NCBI GenBank assembly: GCA_036346275.1
Contig: CM070721.1
Span: 46,969,594-47,033,593, forward strand
Direction: 5' to 3'
DNA: 64,000 nucleotides
Source of the DNA: Otatea glauca
Taxonomy: Eukaryota > Streptophyta > Magnoliopsida > Poales > Poaceae
Each line of letters begins with the position of its first letter. Within the stretch, counting starts at the first letter, position 1. The notes beneath the pieces are model-generated. The model ran no database searches, had not been told where the DNA came from, and saw only the letters and a program-made list of their open reading frames with translations. A program made the translations under genes and the position numbers. Positions 12,801 through 24,749 of the stretch are shown piece after piece.

Positions 12801-14475
12801 TTTACTATTTTTCCCGCTTGATCGTCGTGTAGAGATCGACGTCATCGAAGAGGAAGACGACGCCATCGCCGATCCAGATCCTGAGTTAGACAGTGAGCTG
12901 CAAGGCAAGCACCTCCTTGAACATGTTGAACCCAATAATTTACCTACTCTATGTTGTTTTTGCTTATGTACAGTGCATCCGGATAGATCTCCCTAAAAAC
13001 TGCTAATTTGGGTTAAAACTGTAGTTAATCCTGTAAATTTTGGTTTGCCTCAATCTGTATGAACATGTGAACCTTGTAAGCCTTAGTCGGATAGCTAGAC
13101 AATGTTTAATGTCATTTTGGGTATAATCGCTAGCATAAAATATCTGCTTAAGCTGTTGATCGTGTGTCATTCTTTTCAACGTATGTATGATCCTCAATTG
13201 GGAAAATGTTGCTAGTACTTTGATTAAAAACCCAAAAATAAAACTATGGTTTTGATGCGGGCGATTATTGGCAATAGCCGGAGGTGCAGAGGGATTTGCA
13301 CGTAGTGTAGGGTGGAGTATCGCCCGTGTCGGATTAAGGACCGAGCAATGGGACGCTATCGATCCAAGAATTTCGTACAACCACGAGGGCTTGTATGGGC
13401 GGGTCTTAGCCTATTAAGTTATTTAGGTGTGGCTTTGCATCTAAGGAAGGCGGGAGTACTGCACAGGCATTCCGTTTCGGTTTGTCTGTAGGGGTTTCTA
13501 CATACCAATGCAACGGTGTACGCCTTGCCGTGAACGGAAACGTGGTGTTGGGTGGAAAGTGAAAGGATCCACGTCTTGGGTGAGTGTTTCTGTTTTCATG
13601 GCGAGGGTCAAACGTCCCGGGCTGGTTCAAAGCCACATCTAAATAATGTAACGGCTCTGTATGATCTCCTTGCCGACACACCAAAGGAAGTGTGTAAACT
13701 GGCCTGGCAAAAGAGGTTGATCATTCCTTGTGGGTAAAGTTGTACACCTCTGCAGAGTAAAAATCTAATTGATTAGCCGTGTCTCACTGTTATGGACGCT
13801 GGTGAAGTCATTCCAATGTTAGAATGTTTTGGTACTTTTCTCGGAAAACTGGGTTTGAAAAGGAAACCATTTTGCACATAGCTTTTTGGGTCAAAGGACG
13901 GACTCAGGGATCCTTGCAATCGGGTATCGGGTTGAAGGACTTGGTTATTTGGTTATCACTTTATATTCCAATTGCTCATTTGAAAATGCGATGTTTCAAT
14001 CTATTATGTCATACTTTTTAAATGTTTATGCAATCGCAAAATAACCTTAAACCTGCCTTGTTTAGCTTTGCATAATTACTTAAATGCATCCGCCAAACAC
14101 TATAAGTCTTCTTTGAGTACCAAAGTACTCAATCTTGCATCTATTTGTCTCGGAGGACGAAGCTGCAAGCGTCCGACGACTTTTACTTTCACGCAGGTGC
14201 GGAACTTTTGACGACGAGTTTCCTAGGTTTGCCAAGTCGGTTGCACGAGGGTTAGCGGGCAAACCACGTGGCTTTTGGAGTTTTAATTTCCTCTATTTTT
14301 CCATTTGTTGTAAGAATTTAACTCAGATAATTATTACTGCTTGTAATATATGCTCACAAACATTTATCTTGTGGTTGTGATATGAATGTTGTAAACATGT
14401 GAGTGCTAGCCACTGATCATGGGACTAGTACGGTAATCACATGGAGGTTCCTGTTTGCGAAAACGGGGTCTCACA
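9807..14475 (+). mobile_element. Giant solo LTR, family 1, copy 2 (4669 bp)
   Basis: It begins TGTAACAGCCCG and ends GGGGTCTCACA, with a perfect 5-bp target duplication gcaac (9802-9806 and 14476-14480). The layout matches copy 1: TATAAATA at 11002-11009, a GC-rich leader (about 10600-11740), a possible donor CCGTGAGTA at about 11137, the conserved palindrome CTCTGCAGAG at about 13748, and the invariant 20-bp box at 14412-14431. It is the most diverged copy and has no canonical AATAAA near the end. It has no gag-pol ORF. A short acidic reading frame, VEIDVIEEEDDAIADPDPEL, lies at about 12826-12890. Confidence 0.82.
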
Positions 14476-14930
14476 GCAACAGTGAATAAGAAAGAGATGG
14501 GGTTGGCCTAACCAAAGGATCCCTGCAATTAGCATGCTCCTTACTGCATTATCAAAGTATTTATCAAAAAAAGTAGTGATTATATGGCTTCTATAAAAAA
14601 CAATTATAGTATATAGAATTTGGCAACAATTCCATGGCCACTAAGAAACAGAACATAACACAGGCGTGTAGCTCCAAATTTTAGATGGTCCCAACTCCTA
14701 TTTTAATACACCCGAAACCATTCGTTTACATTGCACATTCTTCAGTATACCTATCCCCAAATACATTGCACATTCTGGGTTAAAATTATGAGGTCAGTAT
14801 AGCAACTCACCATACTTTTGCTAAGTGCTCATGTAGGAATGATGCCACACATTGATATCAAGAAATAGCAACTCACCATATTTTTGCTTAAAGAACTTAA
14901 GATTAACATATAAGTAAACCAATATTACCT
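14476..14930. other. Non-coding stretch, probable start of CACTA A first intron
   Basis: AT-rich, no supported ORF. Read on the minus strand it follows the possible donor GTAATATTGG at the edge of the GC-rich block. Confidence 0.4.
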
Positions 14931-15235
14931 TTATACCGACGGTGCGGGGGAGCTCGCGGGGAACCAGTGCGTGGAGCCACTGATGAGGGGAGGTGGAGGT
15001 TGACTGGTGCGTGGAGCCGCCGGTGAGATGAGGGGAGCTCGAGGGGATGCCGGTGAGGGCCTACAGGAGCTCAAGGGTGACCGATGAGGGGAGCTCGAGG
15101 GCGAGCGGTGAGGGCGACTGGTGAGGGTGATCGGTGAGGAGTGCTCGAGGGCAGCGGGCGATCCCAGGGCGGTGGGAACCAAGGTTAGGGCGCGGGAGAG
15201 TGCGGAGTAATTAACTGTGTTCGCTTGGTGGCTAC
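14931..15235 (-). other. GC-rich leader-like block of CACTA A
   Basis: A sharply GC-rich island in AT-rich DNA with repeated GGTGAGGGGAGCTCGAGGG-type units. On the minus strand an 83-aa Ser/Pro/Arg-rich frame can be read, but it looks like low-complexity leader rather than protein. En/Spm elements carry a GC-rich first exon directly inside the 5' subterminal repeats, which is the arrangement here. Confidence 0.45.
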
Positions 15236-15267
15236 GGGCGAGTGCTAGTAAATAGGCTGCGGGGCAT

Positions 15268-15815
15268 TTGTGTCAGTTTTAAACCAAAACCGACACAAAT
15301 GTGAAAGAAATCACTATCGGGTTATAAAACAAACCGACACAAATATACATCACTTCTCTATCGGTTTTTAAAAGAAACCGACACAGATATACATCACTTC
15401 ACTTTCAGTTTTTCACAAAAACTGACACAAAATTTTATCATTAGCACTATCGGTTTTTCACCAAAAACCGACACAAATGTTGAACATTAGCACTATCGGT
15501 TTTTCACCAAAAAACCGACACAAGTGTATACCACTGCACTATCGGTTTGTAAGAAAAACCGATACAAACGTATAGAACTTCACTATCGATTTTAAAAAAC
15601 CACCCGACACAAATGTATATCACGACACTATCGATTTGTAACAAAAACTGATATAAACATATAGAACTTCACTATCGGTTTTTAACAAAACCGACACAAA
15701 TATGGCTCCACTATCGGTTTTTAACAAAAACCGACATAAATATGGCTTCACTATCATTTTTAACAAAAACCGATACAAATGTAGATCACTGCACTATTGG
15801 TTTTTCAGACAAACC
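15268..15815. repeat. CACTA subterminal repeat array (CACTATCGGTTTTT units)
   Basis: About a dozen units of 35-45 bp. Each holds CTATCGGTTTTT followed by its inverted complement AAAAACCGACACAAA, so each can form a small stem. Such arrays bind the TNPA-type protein in En/Spm elements. The motif is related but not identical to the CACTATCGGTTCTTA repeats next to the terminus of element B at 24947. Confidence 0.75.
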
Positions 15816-16559
15816 ATGAAGTCTGAATTTTCAGGATTTTTTGATCAAAGAGTGAAAAGGCCATAACTTTTACAAATATAGTTGTAATTATTTGAAATTT
15901 TGCTAAAACATACTTTGGGATTCTAGAAATCTTTTCCAAAAATAATTTTGCAAAAAAGAGTTAGCATTGAAAACATATGCCAAAATTCACTTCGTAGGCA
16001 TGATTTTTGCTTAAAGAATAGAAAATTCAAAACATTTTCAAATAAAGTCCAGGTTTTTTCAAAATTTCCACAAATGAACTTTGGACTAGTTAGAAGCTTT
16101 TCCAAAAAGAATAATTTCAAAAGGATTTTTTTTTCAAAATATATGACAAAATACGCTTAGTAGGCATGAACAAATGACCAAAAATCTGGTCCACGAGGTG
16201 AAACTCACATAATGCTAGAATATGACCTACACCTTTAAGAGTAGTTTTTCAGCTACTTTCAAAATCAAATAACTTAGGATCAATTGGTCTTTTGAAAATC
16301 TTTTGAATAAAAGAATTGTTATGACTGACCAACTAGTAAGTAGATTTCAAGTATGTCACAATGTTCCATGTGAGAAGCCAACCATACAACTATACCCAAA
16401 TAAACGGCACAACAAAACGGCCTGTTAAACAATAACGGCATTAAAAGGTGTAAACGGCCCGATAAAATAAACAAACACCAAATAGTTTCTTCATTACAAT
16501 ACAACCATTCTTGATGATCTACACGCATATAATTTGTTCCATGTGTTTCATCGTCACCG

Positions 16560-19373
16560 CTAAGACAGGCCCCATCTGCAAATGTAGGTATTTCGTCGAA
16601 TTGGTTTTACTATTCTTCGTCTACCACATTTTCAACTCCAACAATCTGCCGCTTGCCATGAAGGATGACGTGCAACCTCGGATTGGCCAAATCACGCATG
16701 TAGAAGACTTCATTTGCTTGCTTCGCAAGGACGAATAGTTCAACTTTGTAGGCGAGCTATTGAGGTCCACAAGAGTAAAACCTCTCTTGTCGATCTTCAC
16801 ATACTCCATGTGGAAGTCCCACCTAGTTACATCGGAACAATGGAACTTGGTATATTCCGTAATTGAGCTCTCAAATTTCTTCAATCATCCCGTAGTACGA
16901 GTTCATTGCCGTTGAGGATCCTCCTTTCGAGTGATCATCGGAAAAAGCATCATTGCTCACACCAATATTTTGGACAGTAGTCTTAGCATCTTGACTCTCA
17001 GTGTAAAAGGTGTAGCCATTAATATCGTACCCTGCCATATTTGTACATTAAATCTTGATCCGTCAGCTAACTATTTGATATTCTCACTAACGGAGACCTC
17101 CGCCTTTTCTTTGAACCATGTGAGAAATTGGAAAGCTTATCCATATGTAGATTCTCTTTTCGTAATATCAACTTGTGCTGCTCGATGTATGGGTGAACTT
17201 CTGCGCTGTGCTGCAAGACTATCAAATGCGTTTTGCAATACATATCAAACCGCAAACTCGTTAGTCTGGACCCAATGGTTCCTTTGCCAGCAAGTCTGCC
17301 CTCACGATGAGATACAGGAACACCGATTACTTCTCTTTTACCTAGGTAGTCCACGTAGAACTCAATAATCTCTTCAGTCCCATAACCTTTAACAATACTA
17401 CCCTCAGACTTCGACCGATTCCTCACGTAGGATTCTAATATACACATGTACCTCTCGAACGGATACATGTAACATAGGAATGCGGGTCTACATATCTTAA
17501 TCTCTCTAACAAGGTAAACAACAAGGTGGACCATGACGTCGAATAACAAGGAGGGGGGAAATGCATCTCAAGCTAATATAGAGCCTGCACCACCTCACTC
17601 TGTAAGTTGTCTAGTACATCAAGGTCAATAACCTTGCAAGAAATCACATTAAAGAAATAACATAGCTTCGTGGTTGCCAACCTGACATCCTCTGGCAGAA
17701 TATTTATGATTGCAACTGGGAGCATTTGGTTATCAAGACATGACAGTCGTGAGACTTCATACCAAGCAACTTCAAATCACCCATGGACACATGCTTCTTA
17801 ATATTTGCGGAGTAACCCGACGGAACTTTAATATCTTGGAGGCATTTGCAGAGGTATTCTTTTTTCTTCTTGGACAAGGTGTAGTATGCAGGGGGATGTA
17901 TGGACCTTTTCCATCCTCCTCTATCACTTCAAGCTTAGGCCTGATGCCCATGTAGGCCATGTCGCGGCGAGCATTCACACCATCCTTAGTCTTCTCAGGT
18001 ATGTTCAACAAGATGCCAACTAAATTATCGCAAACATTCTTCTCAACGTGCATGACATCAATACAGTACGAGACATCTAACTCCTTCTAGTATAGTAAGT
18101 CCCAAAATATCGACCTCATCTTCCAAATGGTCCTGGGACGAACAGATTTAAGGCTCTTTCCATACTGAACGTCAATATCATTCGCGTGAATATACTTGCC
18201 TTCCACTCATAGGTTGCGGGGCTGAACGAACTTCCCTATTCCCATCAAATTTATCACACATTTTACAGTATCGATGACTTCGAGGTCGAAACTTACAGTG
18301 AACCATGTACATAGTTTTCTTGGAATTCAGCAGCCACAAACTCTCAGTCTCCTCTTCACAAATATGACATGCTTTGGCTCCCTTCGTACGTTAGCCCGCC
18401 AAATTACCAAGGGCTGGGAAATTATTTATGGTGCAAAATATCATAGCCCGTAGGGTGAAGTATTCTCTTTTGTATGCATCCCACACCGAGACCCCCTCGT
18501 TCCATAATTTTACCAAATCCTCAATCAATAGTGCAAGGTACACGTCAATATCATTTTTTGGCTGTTTGGGTCCCGAGATTAGCAACGATATCATGATATA
18601 CTTTCGCTTCATGCACAACCAAGGAGGGAGATTATAGATACACAACAGAACTGGCTAGGTGCTGTGACAACTGCTCATATTACCAAACAGATTCATTTCA
18701 TCGGTACTCAATCCAAATCTTATATTCCTCAACTCGGCACCAAACTCCTCATGTTTCCAATCGATGTTTCTCCATTGAGCTGAATCAGCAGGGTGTCTCA
18801 GTTTGCCATCTTCCTTTTCGAGATTCGTAATACCAACGCAACAATTTTGCCTCTCTGAGATTTGCAAACAACCGCTCCAAACGGGGAATGATGGGTAAGT
18901 ACCACAATACCTTAGCCGGTACCCCTTTAATGACCTCTTTACCGTCATCGCCCCAGCTCTTACTCTTCTCCTTTTGTTTGTACCGGGGCACACCGCAAAT
19001 TGGACAAATGTGCAGTTCCTGATACGCGTTATGGTACAAGATGCAATAATTCAGACATTACGGTACATGATGCAATAATTCAGACATGCATATACCCTTT
19101 ATATTTCAATTCACATGGGACATAGTAGCTTCTTTGCTTCATAAATGCTTGTGGCAACTAGTTTCCCTCCGGAAGCAAATTCGATAGAAGAACTAAAAGT
19201 GCATTGAAACTTATATCTATCCAACGGTGTTTTGCCTTTAGTTGAAACAATACAAGGACCGAACCTAACTTGGTGTATTCTGCTTTGCAACCTGAGAACA
19301 ACGGTTTGGCATCATCTTCCATCAAGCTTTTAAACTTTTCAAACTCTCTTTCTGTGTAATTTCCCTCCACATC
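16560..19373 (-). pseudogene. TNP2 CACTA transposase, C-terminal two thirds (decayed)
   Basis: Several minus-strand frames carry TNP2 blocks in the correct order. 19370-19158 has EFEKFKSLMEDDAKPLFSGC. 19039-18785 has HICPICGVPRYK and AKVLWYLPIIPRLERLF. 18645-18391 has YNLPPWLCMKRKYIMISLLI and IDVYLALLIEDL, the Transposase_21 signature. 18053-17772 has MHVEKNVCDNLVGILLNIPE. 17549-17067 has FDVMVHLVVYLVREIK and PFERYMCILESYVRN, the DUF4218 part. 16884-16621 has the C-terminal RGFTLVDLN. Stops and frameshifts lie between them. TNP2 is the catalytic transposase of CACTA elements. The N-terminal part continues at 23626 across the LTR insertion. Confidence 0.9.
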
Positions 19374-22300
19374 TGTAACAGCCTCAAAATTATAAAAAAA
19401 AAGAAAAATAAAGTGAAAAATCTTTTGTGTATTATTTCTGAATTTTCTGAATTTCCTGAATTTATTGGATATTCTTTTGGCTTTTCCTTAATAAAAGAAA
19501 GTGAATTAAAGAATATAGTAAATGAAAAAAGGTAAAAAGTAAAAATGCCAAGTTAACAAAAATTTACCAAAATCATGACAAAAATCTGAGGGCTCTCCAC
19601 AGCCAGTTTAAGTTGGTGGAAGAGCTGGATTAATTAAAATAATGTTTAATCAAAGTAAATCATGTGCAAAGAAATCAGGGTAAAATGGTAAATGAATTTG
19701 GTAAAAAACTCTGGAAGTTATCCTGACCCAAGAATTTTACCTTGCCGACATAAACACAGTGTCAACCTCCAGTAAAAATATCAATAATTTACTAATTAAT
19801 TTTATAATTTTAAAAAATTCAAAAACAGTGAAGAAATAAATTGAAGAATAGTAATGTCAGAATTATTAAAAATTAAATATTAATAATTAAAATCTGAAAT
19901 TTTTAAATAAGTTGTAGAATACCATTTTCGACTCTGATAAAAAGTTTTGTAAAATATTAACTTAATTTATATCATATATTAAATGAAAAAAAGATTTGAC
20001 AGAACAGCAACAGCTTCATTGTTAGATTTGTTTAATTTTACAAGAGTCTGGTAATTTCCTTGCCGACTGCTGGTAAATTTTTATAAATTTTTTAGTCAGT
20101 TTGAACATTGAAACCTCCATTCCTATCTCGTTCTGTCGCGAGCCTTCGCCCGACTTCTTTTCCTCGGTCACTTACTTGTGGGCCCGGCTTGTCAGTCGGA
20201 CAAGCCTGTCGGCACCCGCTGCCAGCTCTCCCCCACGCGTCAGCGACCCCCGTGCGTCTTCTTCTCCCTCTCCTCTCTGCTCTCTCTCAAGCTGAGACGA
20301 CCGTCTCGGGTCTTCTCGCGCCCGCGCACAAACCGCATTCGCCTCCCCGTATAAAGAGCGTCGCCCGTGTCGCAGCCGACCCAGCTAGCCTCATGTTCAA
20401 CCCATTCCGCCACTCATTCCTCCGTCTTCCCCATCTCCGGCAAAACCTGAAAAGGGGAAAAGTGAGCAAATCGCCGCCCGTTCTCGATTTCACTCAGAGC
20501 CATCCTCGCCAAAGCTTCCTAGCGTCACCAGGAGCTCATCCTGAGCCTTGCATGAAGCTCTTCATCCCCGACAAGACACCGCGCCCCGCTTTTTCCTCCA
20601 CCGCCACCGCGTACGGTGAGAGCTCTGCCCCTTCATCCATTCTTCAAGATTATTGATGAAATCAAACCGTTGAGGCATGCAGATGCTCGTAGAGGTAAAG
20701 ATGAGCCTCGGGGATCGCTGCCGGTGCCTCGCCGCCTCTCGGCCATGGCCGCCGCCGCCCTCACACGGTGACGCACCGCTGTAGAGCACCTCAGACCGCC
20801 GCGAAACCTCCCTCGTGTTCGCCTTGGCACGCTGAAGCCTAGGGTGGAACCCATTCCTTCTCTCCGGCAGTGAATCGCCGTTGGCGAGCTTCGCCCGTAG
20901 CCGCCGCCGCACCCCGCCGGTGGAACCCCCCTTCCCGGCCATCTCCGATCGTTGCGCCACTGCCCACGTGTGCGCACGGGTCCACTGGTGCCTGTGGTGG
21001 AACCGATTCCGCCGCTCCGGCGCTAGTTCGCTGCCGGCGAGCTTCGGAGAGCCGCGCCGCTCTGGTCATCGCAAGCGGGCCCGAGCCGTCCACCGACGCG
21101 CCAAGTCTTTGTCTTTGCGTCGACAGCGGGCCCGGTCGGTCGATCTCTTGCGTGAGCGCGTCACATCGCCAGCGAGCCCGCCTGTTAGCCTCGCGCGTGT
21201 CGCGCGATCGCTAGGCCAGCGTACCGGCCGCGATCTCGCCGATAGCACGGGCAGCGTGTCGATCGCGCAGCAGCGCGCAAGCCATCGCCATTGGGCCACT
21301 TTGTCGGCGCCTCGGTAGGCTCGGAAAAGGGAAATATGTCAAACATGAAAATTTTACAAATGACCTCCAAATTTAGTAAAATAAATTTTGTTAGAATCCT
21401 TGTAACCTTAGGAACCAGAATATGTAAAAATACTTAGGGTTGGTTATAAGAAAAATTCAAGTTGCTAAATATGTGGTAAAATAGTGCAATAATGATTCAA
21501 ATGAGATTAAATCTTTAAATTGCAAATAAAAACAAATGATGCTTTTAACCATTTCTGAATTTGTGAAATTATTTTATTTGAATATTTTCATCTGATTTAT
21601 TTTTGGCCCTATTGAAATTTGGTATTTGTTATATGTTGCCATACGACGTGTAGAACCCGATTTAATCCAGACGCTCGATTTAACAGAGTTCAAGTCGAGG
21701 ATAATCAACAAGGCAATCAATCCCCTTTGTTCATATTGATCCCAGTTTACAAATGTTTACATTAAATGTTTTACTGCATACTTTATTTTATTAAAGTCTG
21801 CTATATTACAAGTAATGGTAGTTGTACCTGTAGTTTAATAGAACTTCCTTGATAAGTATGGATCTGTGAACCTTAATAACCCTAGAATAATTTAGACAGC
21901 AATTGATGTCAATTTGGGTTAATCATACTTAGCGTCAAGCTTAGCCATGCTTAAAGCAACCTAAAACTGTAACATGATTAAAAATGTTGGATATGACAAT
22001 TGTTGGGTATGACCATTTTTGTGGTTGGTATTTTGGTTGGAAAATGAAAATAAAACTATGGTTTAGATGTGGGCAATTATTGGCAATAGCCAAGTGTGCA
22101 TGTTTTTGCACGTAGTGTAGGGTGGAGATTATTGCTCGTGTCGAGTTAAGGACCGAACTATGGGTTGTTTTCAGGCCAAGAATTATCATACAACCACAAG
22201 TGTTGGTATGGGACAGCTCTAACTTATTAAGTTATTTAAAACTAGCTTTGCACTTGGAAGGTCGGAGTAGTACGAGCTGTTTCTTAATGAATTGCTCAAC

Positions 22301-23273
22301 GGGACGTCCACACCGAGGTGATCATGGATTAAACGTCTACCAATATAACGGTGTACGCCATACTGTGGGTAGTTCCATCATTTCTATGCTCTGAGTTCTT
22401 ATGCCAAAGAATGGGTTTATCGTCACCCTGCTGGTGCAAAGTTAGGATTAAATAATGTAACAGTTATAACATGACTCTCTGCGGCACACCAAAGGAAGTG
22501 TGCAAATATCGATTGCTCAAAGAGTCAGTCATGTCTTGTGAGGAAAGCTGTATACCTCTGCAGAGTGTAAAACTAATCGATTAGCCGCGTCCGCGATCAT
22601 GGACACTTGGTAAAGTCATCAAATAGTTAGCAGTTTTGTTTATTTTCATAAAATGAGGTTTCTACCGTGTGTTGGTAAATTCTACTGTGTGTCAGTAGAA
22701 CTGGTTTTGGATATGGTCGTTATACCAAATCTTGATATTTCATTTACTTGTGTTTACATACTGTCATTTTATTAATCTGCTTTTACGCAAATTTTATTAC
22801 AAGCTATTATTCTGTATTTACATTTCAAATTGGCTTTCTGCAAATTAACCTTAATAACCTTCCATTGGAATGACCTGCATATATTTTAGGATTTGCATAA
22901 GTCTTGCGAGTACGCAAGTACTCAACTTGCCTATGTTGATGTTTTTAGGTGAAGAATCAGATTTCCCCGACGATTCATACGTTGAAACAGGATGCGGGGA
23001 AATTAACGATGAACTTTTCTAAGGATTTTTCCCTTGTCAGCTGCCTGTGGGACAATGGGTTAAAAGGCATACTACAAGAAGTTGTCTCCACCGCAGTTTT
23101 ACTTTTGGTATTGTAAAAATAATATGTAATCTTACTTCTGCTGTATAATAAAGTTTGTGTATGACTGTGATATCAATTTGTATTTGTGCGTACTAGCTAC
23201 TGATCATGGGACTAGTACTGTATGCACATGGTATCCATTTTTGGTATTCATTATCAAAAATGGGGGCCTTACA
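19374..23273 (+). mobile_element. Giant solo LTR, family 1, copy 3 (3900 bp)
   Basis: It begins TGTAACAGCCTC and ends GGGGGCCTTACA, with a perfect 5-bp duplication acatc (19369-19373 and 23274-23278). TATAAAG lies at 20350, a GC-rich leader at about 20150-21330 with a donor-like GTACGGTGAGAG at about 20613, an acceptor-like TTTTTAG at 22942-22948, AATAAA at 23147, and the invariant 20-bp box at 23199-23218. It is about 1.4 kb shorter than copies 1 and 4, mainly between the GC-rich block and the shared 3' third. It interrupts the TNP2 gene of CACTA B. Confidence 0.82.
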
Positions 23274-23626
23274 ACATCCTGCAACATTTGCTCTAAATTG
23301 TCCTCCTCAAACATATCACGCTACAACTCATCATTGGGTTCAACCATGTCTTCGTTGCATACCGGAAGGGTACTACTTGTCTCCCTGTGATGGATCCAAC
23401 TCGTGTAATTCCTCACGAAGCCACATCGAATCAGGTGGTCTTCAATTTGAGCTGAGTTGTTAAATCTCCTGAGATTGGTGCAATCAATGCAAGGACAATA
23501 TATGATGTTTGCACCCCTCTTCACCATGTCTTCTTCTGTGATTTTTTTGAACTCCTTAACACCCCTCTGAAATTCAGTACTCAGACGGCTTTTCTGATAC
23601 ATCCATTCTTCACGGTACATCTGCAA
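23274..23626 (-). pseudogene. TNP2 transposase N-terminus (transposase-associated domain)
   Basis: The minus-strand frame starts MQMYREEWMYQKSRLSTEFQ and holds IIYCPCIDCTNLRRF and IEDHLIRCGFVRNYTSWIHH. This is the Cys/His-containing transposase-associated domain that begins plant TNP2 proteins. The frame is open for about 100 residues and then meets the insertion point of solo LTR 3. The rest of the protein resumes at 19373. Confidence 0.9.
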
Positions 23627-23904
23627 TTAAACTACGCACAATAAATTAAGAAGAAACTAGAGCGACAGCTAGCTAGCTATTTCAAATATTGAGACATAAT
23701 TTCATCAATATTACCTTTGCAAAATAGAGGACGTGTTCCAAGATATATAAATGTACTCCCGATACCTTCTTCACTAGTTAAGAGTTTCTAATTCCCTATT
23801 TAGGAGATATACATTTCGAATATCAACAATGATATCGAATAACCTAATTATATTGTGTAGTAACTTGAAAATCTTTTGACTTCAACAAAACAAAATAAGG
23901 GTAC

Positions 23905-24260
23905 CAACGATGACTCCTAATCTATAAATAGGTTAGGTCCTAATCCCATTCGAGGATATGTGGTTCGGGCAAGTTCCTAAGTCGTTGTATAACTCTAGAG
24001 AAAATTTCGGCAGCATCTCCCCGCTGTTCTCCAGATACACGTCTTGATAACAGGTCAAGAGGGGTGTGTACCTGGAGAACACCAGAAAGATGCTGCCGAA
24101 ATCTACTCTAGAGTTGTACAACAGCTCAGGAACTTGTCTGAACTACATATCCTCGAATTGTCAAAAAACAGGAACAATTCGAGACTGCTTGCTTATAAAT
24201 ATGCCATTTCGATCGGTATATTTATAAACAAGTACCCTCGAACGGGAGACTTAGGTTACG
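23905..24260. repeat. Fold-back module, copy 2
   Basis: Near-copy of the block at 3000-3345. The inverted arms are at about 23953-24035 and 24070-24153. The TATA hairpin follows (TATAAATATGCC 24194-24205 against GGTATATTTATA 24215-24226, one mismatch, longer loop), then the shared ACCCTCGAA-CGGGAGAC segment. It lies upstream, in the minus direction, of TNP2. Confidence 0.8.
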
Positions 24261-24749
24261 CAGTCTAAACTCTAATATTTATCATATGACAGCAACAATA
24301 ATTCCATATTAACACGAGAGCAGTATAAAGATAATTAATGGATATGTGCTTGTCAAATAAAGGGTGTGAAATATGACAGGGGATACACACAATTCCAGTG
24401 CAACCTAACCTTTCTTTGCGATATATCGAAATTACCTAGTGCAAAATTGAAGGGGTTTGAAGGAATGCTCATATTTTGAAGAAAACCACAAATGAGGAAA
24501 AAAAGAGGGAAAATCTCCTCAAGCTAGGGCTTCAAATTTACCCTCTTAATACCCAACCTTGAGGATTTTAAATTTTCTCACCCAAGTATTGCTTCCAACC
24601 AGAATATGTGCTGTTTTTTCAAGTGGAGGCAGAGAAATCTCCTTTGGAACAATAACAGAGGAGAGTTCAGCTCGAGGGATATAAATAACCTAGCGAGGCA
24701 CATAACAATTGGTTCTCACTTAAGAAGCGATTGTAATGTAGCACGGACA
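24261..24749. other. CACTA B 5' non-coding region
   Basis: Between the fold-back module and the subterminal repeats. No supported ORF; probably the leader or promoter region of the minus-strand TNP2 transcript. Confidence 0.4.

Larger units (their letters stand above)
1..15815 (-). mobile_element. CACTA (En/Spm) element A, partial, minus orientation
   Basis: Read from right to left, this stretch has the layout of a grass CACTA element: subterminal repeats (15268-15815), a GC-rich leader-like block (14931-15235) ending at a possible GTAATA donor, long non-coding sequence, a fold-back module (3000-3345), then a Transposase_24-like ORF relic (about 1900-2790) and Ulp1-like protease exons (103-1150). 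Solo LTRs at 3839-9169 and 9807-14475 interrupt the non-coding part. The left terminus lies outside the window, and I could not find a CACTA terminus near 15815. The repeats at 15268-15815 could instead be the left subterminal region of element B. That these blocks form one element is inference from order and orientation. Confidence 0.55.

Noticed and set aside
15268..15815. Regularly spaced repeats that might be taken for a CRISPR array
   Set aside because: Units are inverted-repeat CACTA subterminal motifs with variable spacing and similar spacers, in a plant genome.
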